DNA from: Alloprevotella sp.
GTDB lineage: Bacteria; Bacteroidota; Bacteroidia; Bacteroidales; Bacteroidaceae
DNA length: 64,000 bases
Direction: 5' to 3'
Assembly (NCBI GenBank): GCA_017476545.1
Contig: JAFUZP010000014.1
Location: 46,882 to 110,881, forward strand
Part shown: positions 17,276 through 24,114 of the stretch, one piece after another
Layout: each line of letters starts with the position of its first letter
Position numbering within the stretch: the first letter of the stretch is position 1
The notes under the pieces: model-generated
Seen by the model: only the letters and a program-made list of their open reading frames with translations
Databases searched by the model: none
Told to the model about the DNA's origin: nothing
Program-made: the position numbers and the translations under genes

Positions 17276-18940
17276 TTAGTATTTGAAAGAGCTGCCGCCG
17301 AGGAATTCGCGCAGTAGCGACGTGGGCGGCAACCCCTTGATGTCGATGGGGTTGAGGTAGGAGAGGAACTTGCGCAGGCGGTGGGCCTCGGAATATTCGG
17401 GGGCGTGTTCGGGCACTTGCTCCAAAAGGACTTGGGCTTGTGGGGCGAGGGCGGCGAGCTCGAAAAGGAGGGCCGTGTTCACCATCTCGTCGGCTTGCTC
17501 CTGAAAGGGGAATATCCATTTTTCTTCTCCCGCACGCACGCTAGGCCAGCGGCGTATGGTGTCCTCGGCACTATACCCCCGGTACTTGAAATCGCGTACG
17601 ATACGCCGTAACAAGCGATTGTCCGTTGTGGGGATGTAATTGTGGTCATCAAGCATAATAGTCGTAAGGGCGGAAGCGTATATCTTGAACTTACTTTCGT
17701 CTGGCACGCCCTTCGTCAGCAAGGGATTCAGTGCATGGATGCCCTCAAATATGACGATATTCTCCGGTGACAGTTGCAGGCGTTGTCCGCTCTTCTCGCT
17801 CAAACCCGTCTGGAAGTTGTATCTAGGCAGTTCTACCTCTCGCCCCGCGAGCAAGTCATTCATCTGTCGGTTGAGCAGACGCATATTCATAGCTCTGATG
17901 CTCTCAAAGTCAAATTCGCCGTCAGCGTCGCGTGGCGTCCGCTCCCTGTCCACGAAATAATTGTCTAACTCTATGGATACGGGCTTTTTCCCGCAGACCG
18001 CGAGCTGCACGGCGAGGCGTTTGGCAAAAGTTGTCTTACCGCTGGACGACGGTCCGGCAATGAGAATGACGCGTGTCTGCGGGTTGGCGGCGATTCGGTC
18101 AGCGAGTTGGCTGATTTTCTTCTCCTGTAAGGCTTCAGAGACGTTAATGAGATCGTTCGTGTAACCCTGCGCACAGGCGGCATTAAACTCCCCGACAGTT
18201 GAAACTCCCAGTATCTTCTGCCAGCGGTGCTGCTCTTGGAAGACGGTGAACATCCGGTGCTGGTCCACCATGGGGCGTAGCTGGGTGGGCTTTTTCGGGT
18301 CGGGTAGGCGGAGGAGGAGGCCGTCATAGAAAGGAACAACGTCAAAGAGCGTGATTTGTCCCGTCCGTATCAGTAGCGAGCCATAGAAGTAGTCCGCCGT
18401 ATCACCTAGTGTGTAATAAATGGTGTACAGGCCGCCGTAACCTTCTAACAGTTTGGCCTTGTCCTCCAGACCGTGCGCCCGGAAGAGCGCGATGGCTTCC
18501 TCCGTCAGGCATGTCTCGCGGTGGAAGGGCATGTCGGCGCGGACAATCTCCTGCATACGTCCGCGCAGCGCGTCCACCACCTCTTCGGTCACATCGCCGC
18601 CAATGCCCTCTAAGCGGCAGTAGTAGCCGTTGGAAACGGACGTGTCTATGCGGAGGCAGGCACCGGGATACAGGTCGCGGAGCGCCTTGTAGAGGACAAG
18701 GAAGAGGGAGCGCGTATAGACGCGCATTCCTGAGGGGGAGGTAATGTCTAGGAACTCTACGTCCTTGTCGCCGAATAGGGTGTAGTGGAGCCCTTCAACC
18801 TTGTTGTTCACCTTCGCACTGGTGCAGACAGTCGGCATTTTCAGTTCAAGCATGTCGTAGAACTCCTCCAGTGTGAAGCCCCTAGGTACCTTGTGCGTCT
18901 TTCCTGTGTTCGCGCAACGGATGTTTATCGTCTTGCTCAT
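17276..18940 (-). CDS. Nucleoside kinase: TGS/ThrRS-like N-terminus fused to uridine kinase domain
   Basis: 554 residues. The N-terminal ~60 residues (INIRCANTGKTHKVPRG) resemble a ubiquitin-like TGS domain. The following ~180 residues resemble the second additional domain of threonyl-tRNA synthetase (PFHRETCLTEEAIALF). The C-terminal half is a uridine kinase/phosphoribulokinase P-loop domain: VILIAGPSSSGKTTFAKRL, then SIELDNYFVDRERTPRD and FEGIHALNP. This composite is known in Bacteroidota and Firmicutes as a putative nucleoside kinase; its true substrate is unproven. It lies 9 bases downstream of the flippase gene and 12 bases upstream of nadA, so nucleotide or NAD metabolism fits. Confidence 0.85.
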   Translation of the reverse strand: MSKTINIRCANTGKTHKVPRGFTLEEFYDMLELKMPTVCTSAKVNNKVEGLHYTLFGDKDVEFLDITSPSGMRVYTRSLFLVLYKALRDLYPGACLRIDTSVSNGYYCRLEGIGGDVTEEVVDALRGRMQEIVRADMPFHRETCLTEEAIALFRAHGLEDKAKLLEGYGGLYTIYYTLGDTADYFYGSLLIRTGQITLFDVVPFYDGLLLRLPDPKKPTQLRPMVDQHRMFTVFQEQHRWQKILGVSTVGEFNAACAQGYTNDLINVSEALQEKKISQLADRIAANPQTRVILIAGPSSSGKTTFAKRLAVQLAVCGKKPVSIELDNYFVDRERTPRDADGEFDFESIRAMNMRLLNRQMNDLLAGREVELPRYNFQTGLSEKSGQRLQLSPENIVIFEGIHALNPLLTKGVPDESKFKIYASALTTIMLDDHNYIPTTDNRLLRRIVRDFKYRGYSAEDTIRRWPSVRAGEEKWIFPFQEQADEMVNTALLFELAALAPQAQVLLEQVPEHAPEYSEAHRLRKFLSYLNPIDIKGLPPTSLLREFLGGSSFKY

Positions 18941-18949
18941 GATATATTA

Positions 18950-20386
18950 TTATAGGTGTCGTTTGAAAATGAAGCCCGCTGACTCCCGCAGGATGACCGA
19001 CCCGCTAAGCCATAGGACAAGGATATAGACCGCTGCCACGCCGATTACTTTCAAGACCAGCGTGAGCCAGAGGTTACTGATGCCTGCTGTCAGGAAGTGC
19101 GCGGCGAGGCAGAGTGCGGCGGAAAGGAAGAAGTAGGGCGCAGTATCGCGTAGCATATCCACGAGCCGCAGGCCGATCTCTTTCCGCACGAACCAGTGCC
19201 AGACGAAAGTCCAGCCGACATTGATCAGCACGAAGGCGCGTAACATCCACGTCATGCCGAGGGGGTGCATCCCTACAGCGGCGCAAAGCACGCATACCAC
19301 CAAGGCTACCGTGCACCAAAGGTACGTCCCGGACTGCCCGCGGGCGATAAGTAGGTTTGAGAAGTTGCCTTGGATGGGAACGAATGCGCCCCAGAAGCAC
19401 AACAGCTGCATCACTGCCGCTGCACCGACCCATTTGTTGCCGATGGCTAACACGATGAGTTCTTCCGCGACGAGGCTCAGTCCGAACATCGCGGGGAAGG
19501 CTAAGAACGCCGTGAAGCGCAGCATCTTTCTGCATACTGCACGCTGCCGTTCCGGCTCAGTGTCCGTCCGGGCGAAAACGGGCTGCGCCACACTCCACAG
19601 CATGTTGGTAAGTGTGACGTGCCCCATGTAGTTCCATTTGTTCGCTTGTGCAAAGTTACCGACTTCTATCTTTGTGTAATAACGCCCGAGCAGGACGGAA
19701 AAGAGATTTTGGTTCAGGATGGTGCAAACATTTGTGACGATGAGCTTGCTGCTGAAGCCCAGCATCTCGCGCACAGGGCCGAACGAAAAATTCATGGAGG
19801 GGCGCCAGCCCGTCCGCCAGTAGCAGAGCGTTGTGATTACCGCAACGTAGATGATTGTTTGCGACGCTATTCCCCAGTAGGCGAATCCGTTCCAGGCCAT
19901 CGCTACCCCCGCGCAGCCCGAAACAAACTGGGCCACGAGGATGATTAACGAGTTCTCTTTCACCCGTAACTCGCGGAACATATACGCGCGGGGTACGATG
20001 TTCAGGCTCGTGATGACGAAGCCGAGGAAGAGGTAGCGTGCCAGCGGGATCAGCTCAGGCTCGCCATAGAACTTGGCGATGAGGGGGGCGCAGAGAAATA
20101 GCAGGGCGTAGAGCGTGATGCTCACGAGGGTATTGAACCAGAAGACGCTGTTATAGTCGTCCCGCGTGACCGTTTCGCGCTTGTTCAGCGCGGAAATGAA
20201 ACCGCCTTCCTGCAGTGCGCCGGCAATGGCCGAGAAGACAGTAAGCATTCCCACGAGGCCGTATTCCGACGGCCCCAGCTTCCGGGCGATTAGAATGCCG
20301 AATGCCAAATTCAGCACCTGCTGCAAACCGTTCGCGACCCCGCCCCAAAGCAGTCCGCGCGCTGCCTTCTCTTTTAGATTTTCCAT
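18950..20386 (-). CDS. Polysaccharide/lipid-linked oligosaccharide flippase (MOP superfamily, Wzx-like)
   Basis: 478 residues, nearly all in hydrophobic helices (12-14 membrane segments expected). The N-terminus KEKAARGLLWGGVANGLQQ and LNLAFGILIARKLGPSEYGL are typical of the polysaccharide transport branch of the MOP family. It probably flips lipid-linked glycan precursors across the inner membrane. No glycosyltransferase genes adjoin it, but the divergent IspD-LicD gene, 56 bases away, makes cell-surface glycan decoration a shared theme. It is first in the operon with nucleoside kinase and nadA. The specific glycan is unknown. Confidence 0.85.
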   Translation of the reverse strand: MENLKEKAARGLLWGGVANGLQQVLNLAFGILIARKLGPSEYGLVGMLTVFSAIAGALQEGGFISALNKRETVTRDDYNSVFWFNTLVSITLYALLFLCAPLIAKFYGEPELIPLARYLFLGFVITSLNIVPRAYMFRELRVKENSLIILVAQFVSGCAGVAMAWNGFAYWGIASQTIIYVAVITTLCYWRTGWRPSMNFSFGPVREMLGFSSKLIVTNVCTILNQNLFSVLLGRYYTKIEVGNFAQANKWNYMGHVTLTNMLWSVAQPVFARTDTEPERQRAVCRKMLRFTAFLAFPAMFGLSLVAEELIVLAIGNKWVGAAAVMQLLCFWGAFVPIQGNFSNLLIARGQSGTYLWCTVALVVCVLCAAVGMHPLGMTWMLRAFVLINVGWTFVWHWFVRKEIGLRLVDMLRDTAPYFFLSAALCLAAHFLTAGISNLWLTLVLKVIGVAAVYILVLWLSGSVILRESAGFIFKRHL

Positions 20387-20396
20387 AATGGCGCGG

Positions 20397-20404
20397 CAAA
20401 TTTA
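20397..20404 (-). promoter_or_regulatory. -7 box for the flippase-kinase-nadA operon
   Basis: The minus strand reads TAAATTTG, ten bases before the ATG at 20386, so the leader would be only a few bases. No -33 TTTG at normal spacing. It lies back to back with the ispD-licD box at 20418-20425. Confidence 0.45.
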
Positions 20405-20417
20405 GCCCAAATTATGC

Positions 20418-20425
20418 TATCTTTG
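20418..20425 (+). promoter_or_regulatory. -7 box for the ispD-licD fusion gene
   Basis: TATCTTTG matches TAnnTTTG, 17 bases before the ATG at 20443. The leader would be short. Confidence 0.5.
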
Positions 20426-20442
20426 TCCGCAAAAGCGAAAAA

Positions 20443-21957
20443 ATGAAGCACGTTGCGGTAATATTGGCCGGTGGGAGCGGGAACCGTTTCGGCGCACAAC
20501 GGCCGAAACAACTCCTCCCGTTAGGCGGTAAGAGTGTCATGGCATGGAGTCTTGACACCTTTGAACGGAATGCCGGCATTGACGAAATTTGCATTGTCGC
20601 CCACCCTGATACGTTGGAAGCTGTGAGGGAGATTGTGGCAAGAGGCGGTTGGAAAAAAATAAGCCGCATCCTGCCCGGCGGGAAAGAGCGCAGCGACAGC
20701 AGTCTGGCTGCTATTCGGGCCTATTCGGGCACCGATGTCTGCCTGCTTCTCCATGACGCAGCCCGTCCGCTCGTATCACAGCGCATCATTGATGACGTGC
20801 TGCATGCATTGCAGTCCGCACAGGCCGTAACCACCGTCCTGCCCTCAGCGGATACCGTGGCGTGGGTTGATGACGGCGGTAACGTGGACAATATCCCCGA
20901 CCGCACCCGTCTGCGGCGCATCCAGACACCACAGGCATTCCGCCTTGGCACGCTGGAGGAGGCCTACTCCCGCGCTGTAGCCGACCCAGACTTCCGTGCC
21001 ACGGACGACTGTGGGGTGGTTCTGCGCTATATGCCCGACGTGCCCGTCGCCACCGTCCCTGGGGAGGAGAGCAACATGAAGCTGACTTACGCCAGCGACC
21101 TGCACCTGCTGGAAACCTTCATCCCGCAGGAGCCGCAATCCCAACCCGCTGATGGGGATGACCCGTTGCAGGCTTACCTCGCCCGCCAGCTGCGTCCTTT
21201 GCAACTGCGTATGCTGGAAATGCTTACGACCATAGGCGAGATTCTCGACCGCAACGGCATCCGCTGGTGGATGCAGGGTGGTACGCTACTCGGTGCCGTG
21301 CGCCACGGCGGATTTATCCCTTGGGACGATGACATGGATATCGACGTTTACAAGCCCGATGTACCGCGTATGGTGGAAGCCTTGCGGCGCGAACTGCCGC
21401 CTAACCTTATCCTGCCCGACCCGCCGCGTAGCCTGCCCGTCTGGAAAGTACGCTGTACGGATAGTTTCTACGCCGAGCCCGGCGACGACTTCGCTGCGCC
21501 CTATAACAAGGGGGTCTTCATTGACATCTTCCCGCAGGGCGATGTACCCACGCTTCCCCGTGCCTTTGTGCGCCGTGTCGCCCGCCAGTACAGCCGTGCC
21601 AACAGCATCCTTTCGCGCCCGCACTACTATTCCTTCCGTTCTGCCGCCGAATGGCTCTGGTTCGGAGCGCGCCGCGCTGTCTGCCGGGGGCTGTGGGAGG
21701 CGTGCGGCCTGCTCTCCCGGCTGTTCACCAAACAGGGGGTCTATGTGGCGCAGGACCTGCGGAACAACGGCCTTGGCCTGCTCCACCGTAAAGAGAAGCT
21801 GTTCCCCTTGCAGCGTATCCCTTTTGAAGACCGCGCTTTCCCCGCACCCGCCGACCCGGACTACTACCTCCGCGAAAGTTTCGGCGACTATACGAAACTT
21901 CCGCCGCTTGGGGAACGCCACGGTCACGCCATATTCTATGCCCCCCGGCTGGCTTGA
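20443..21957 (+). CDS. IspD/TarI-type cytidylyltransferase fused to LicD-type phosphotransferase
   Basis: 504 residues in two enzyme domains. Residues 1-225 are an IspD-like CTP transferase: VILAGGSGNRFG and PKQLLPL with Arg15 and Lys22 as expected catalytic basics, then HDAARPL (105-111), TDDC and NMKLTYASDL. Residues about 250-500 are a LicD domain: WWMQGGTLLGAVRHGGFIPWDDDMDID, where Asp295-297 and Asp299 should bind metal. LicD proteins move a phospho-alcohol from a CDP carrier to a sugar, so domain one probably makes CDP-ribitol or a similar CDP-polyol that domain two transfers. A methylerythritol-pathway role for domain one cannot be excluded. The gene is divergent from a glycan flippase. 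Confidence 0.85.
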   Translation: MKHVAVILAGGSGNRFGAQRPKQLLPLGGKSVMAWSLDTFERNAGIDEICIVAHPDTLEAVREIVARGGWKKISRILPGGKERSDSSLAAIRAYSGTDVCLLLHDAARPLVSQRIIDDVLHALQSAQAVTTVLPSADTVAWVDDGGNVDNIPDRTRLRRIQTPQAFRLGTLEEAYSRAVADPDFRATDDCGVVLRYMPDVPVATVPGEESNMKLTYASDLHLLETFIPQEPQSQPADGDDPLQAYLARQLRPLQLRMLEMLTTIGEILDRNGIRWWMQGGTLLGAVRHGGFIPWDDDMDIDVYKPDVPRMVEALRRELPPNLILPDPPRSLPVWKVRCTDSFYAEPGDDFAAPYNKGVFIDIFPQGDVPTLPRAFVRRVARQYSRANSILSRPHYYSFRSAAEWLWFGARRAVCRGLWEACGLLSRLFTKQGVYVAQDLRNNGLGLLHRKEKLFPLQRIPFEDRAFPAPADPDYYLRESFGDYTKLPPLGERHGHAIFYAPRLA

Positions 21958-22011
21958 TACCGGGCGTGAGGTGTTGTGGTGTCGGCTTTTTCATCACGAC
22001 ATTACAAAAAC

Positions 22012-22121
22012 TACCCCTGCGGTTAGTTTTTCCTGCCCCTAGCGTTAGTCCGCCGTAACCCTATGGTTAATTCTTCGTAACCCTAGGGTAAGTTCTTCCT
22101 GCTCCTGGGGGTATTCTCCGC
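22012..22121. repeat. 22-bp intergenic palindrome array 3 (5 units, forward orientation)
   Basis: Units start at 22012, 22034, 22056, 22078 and 22100. The third and fourth are TAACCCTATGGTTA and TAACCCTAGGGTAA with spacers ATTCTTCG and GTTCTTCC. The fifth is decayed (9 of 14 matches) but in phase. The array fills the gap between the convergent ispD-licD and prmC genes. Confidence 0.9.
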
Positions 22122-22173
22122 TTCCTGATGGGAGCTTTTTTTGAGGGGCGTTCGGGAGATTTCCCAACCGCCC

Positions 22174-23025
22174 TTAGCAATCCGTTTTTCCCACGACGAA
22201 GCGGGCGTTGTCGAAAGCATCGCGGTGGACTTCTGCGTGTGCCCATCCGTCCTGGCGGAGCAGTGTGGCAACTGCCTCGGCATAGGCGCGGTTCACTTCA
22301 AGGAACACCGCTTCGGCCTCCGACTTGCGTCCGATGCGCGATAGGGCGCGGTAGAAGTGCAACGGGTCGTCGTCCGGGACGAAAAGGGCGGTGCCCGGTT
22401 CGTAGTCGCGCACCTGTGGCAGCATTTCTTCGGCCTCGTGCTGGCAGACGTATGGCGGGTTGGAAACGAGCAGGAGCGGGAGGGGAAGGTTCGGGACGGG
22501 AGGGTCGGCGAGTATATCCGCTAGGCTGAAAGCGACCTCCGTGCCGAGTTGCCGGGCGTTCTTCCGCGCTACGGCGAGCGCTTCCGCCGAGTTGTCCCAG
22601 GCTGCCACGCGGGCGGCGGGGAAGCGGTGCTTCAGGGCGATAGCGATGCAGCCCGACCCCGTGCCGGCATCCAGCACGGAGAATGCGCCGTCAGGATAGC
22701 GCAGCCGCGCATAGTCCCTTACCAGACGGACCAGTTCCTCCGTCTCAGGGCGCGGAATGAGTGTGGCGGGTGTCACGTTAAGCCGCAGCCCGTCAAACCA
22801 AGCCTCGCCTAAAACGTATTGGACCGGCTCGCAGTGAAGCAGGCGGGACAAGATATTTTGCAATACTTGCCGTTCCTCTGCGGAAAAATCCCTATCTTTG
22901 TCCGCGTAAACGTCCGTGCGTGTTATGCCGAATGCCGTTTCCAGTACGAGGAAGGCTACGGCACGCGCTTCGCCCTCATCATAAACATCCTGCAAACGGA
23001 GCAGCATTTCCCGGTAAATGTCCAT
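22174..23025 (-). CDS. prmC: Peptide chain release factor N5-glutamine methyltransferase
   Basis: 283 residues. It methylates the glutamine of the GGQ motif in release factors RF1 and RF2 using S-adenosylmethionine. The N-terminal helical domain is followed by a Rossmann methyltransferase domain with LDAGTGSGCIAIAL (SAM site), AWDNSAEALAVARKN and the signature LLVSNPPYV, whose NPPY binds the glutamine side chain. YEPGTALFVPDDDPLHFYR is also typical. A promoter lies just upstream at 23030-23061. Its divergent pairing with ribD is a familiar Bacteroidota arrangement. Confidence 0.93.
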   Translation of the reverse strand: MDIYREMLLRLQDVYDEGEARAVAFLVLETAFGITRTDVYADKDRDFSAEERQVLQNILSRLLHCEPVQYVLGEAWFDGLRLNVTPATLIPRPETEELVRLVRDYARLRYPDGAFSVLDAGTGSGCIAIALKHRFPAARVAAWDNSAEALAVARKNARQLGTEVAFSLADILADPPVPNLPLPLLLVSNPPYVCQHEAEEMLPQVRDYEPGTALFVPDDDPLHFYRALSRIGRKSEAEAVFLEVNRAYAEAVATLLRQDGWAHAEVHRDAFDNARFVVGKTDC

Positions 23026-23029
23026 GCCG

Positions 23030-23061
23030 CGAAATTACGCCAAAGGGGGCGAACGGCCAAA
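23030..23061 (-). promoter_or_regulatory. Probable prmC promoter
   Basis: The minus strand has TTTG (23058-23061), 20 bases, then TAATTTCG (23030-23037), one mismatch from TAnnTTTG, five bases before the prmC ATG. The leader would be nearly absent. Confidence 0.45.
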
Positions 23062-23084
23062 TGCGGACGGAGTAAGGACTGCGT

Positions 23085-24080
23085 ATGCAGAAAAGAGACC
23101 TCCATACGGTAGCGGACGACGAACGCTACATGCGCCGCTGCCTGCAACTTGCCCGGCGGGGCGAATACGGCGCACCGCCCAATCCGATGGTGGGCGCGGT
23201 CATCGTGTGCCAAGGGCGTATCCTCGGCGAAGGCTACCACGCCCGTTGCGGTGAAGCCCATGCAGAGGTGAACGCCGTTGGCAGCGTCCGGGAAGAAGAC
23301 CGCCCCCTGTTGCGGGAAAGTACCCTATATGTCAGCTTGGAACCCTGCTCGCATCAAGGGAAGACTCCCCCCTGCGCCGAGCTCATCCTGCGCACGGGTA
23401 TCCCGCGCGTAGTGGTAGGGTGCGAAGACCCTTTCGCCCAAGTGCAGGGCCGGGGCATACGCAGGCTGCGCGACGGCGGTGTGGACGTAAGCGTCGGTGT
23501 TCTGCGGGACGCGTGCCGCGAACTGAACCGCCGCTTCATCACCTTCCACGAAAACCGCCGCCCTTACATCACCCTGAAATGGGCGGTAAGCCGGGACGGT
23601 TTCATCGACCGCTGGCGTGAAGACGGCTCGGAGGGCGCGCCGACGCCGGCTACCCTGTCCACCGCTTACACGCAAATCTGCGTGCATCACTTGCGGGCGC
23701 GCCACCAGGCTATCCTCGTCGGGCACTCCACGCTACGCCTCGACCGCCCGCGCCTCACGCTGCGCCGTTGGGCGGGCCGCGACCCTCTGAAGGTCGTCCT
23801 CGGGCGCGTGGCCGAGGGGGAACTGCCCACAGGGTGGCAAGCGTATGCCGACATAGAGACGCTCCTTGAAGGCCTGCACCGTCAGGGCATACAGAGCCTT
23901 CTCGTGGAAGGGGGCGCACGGACATTGCAGTCTTTCATTGATGCCGGGCTGTGGGATGAGGCGCAGGAGGAGCTGTCTGCCATCGTGCTGGGCAGCGGTG
24001 TGCCCGCGCCAAAAATGCCAGTCGGGGCGGAGCGCACCACGGAAACGCGCTGGGGGGTGACCTTCACGCACTGGAACTGA
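23085..24080 (+). CDS. ribD: Bifunctional riboflavin deaminase/reductase
   Basis: 331 residues. It carries out the second and third steps of riboflavin synthesis: deamination of the pyrimidine, then NADPH reduction of the ribosyl side chain. The N-terminal deaminase has the zinc site HAEVNAV and PCSHQGKTPPCA, plus NPMVGAVIV. The C-terminal reductase (about 150-331) starts at RPYITLKWAVSRDGFI and contains LLVEGGARTLQSF. It is slightly short at the C-terminus compared with E. coli RibD, but all core motifs are present. The ATG at 23085 lies 59 bases from the divergent prmC start. Confidence 0.93.
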   Translation: MQKRDLHTVADDERYMRRCLQLARRGEYGAPPNPMVGAVIVCQGRILGEGYHARCGEAHAEVNAVGSVREEDRPLLRESTLYVSLEPCSHQGKTPPCAELILRTGIPRVVVGCEDPFAQVQGRGIRRLRDGGVDVSVGVLRDACRELNRRFITFHENRRPYITLKWAVSRDGFIDRWREDGSEGAPTPATLSTAYTQICVHHLRARHQAILVGHSTLRLDRPRLTLRRWAGRDPLKVVLGRVAEGELPTGWQAYADIETLLEGLHRQGIQSLLVEGGARTLQSFIDAGLWDEAQEELSAIVLGSGVPAPKMPVGAERTTETRWGVTFTHWN

Positions 24081-24114
24081 AAAACAAAAGGACAACATAT
24101 AAATTATTATACCA

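Noticed and set aside
18950-21957. Capsule or O-antigen locus
   Set aside because: Only a flippase and an IspD-LicD fusion are present; no glycosyltransferases, polymerase or nucleotide-sugar genes adjoin them.
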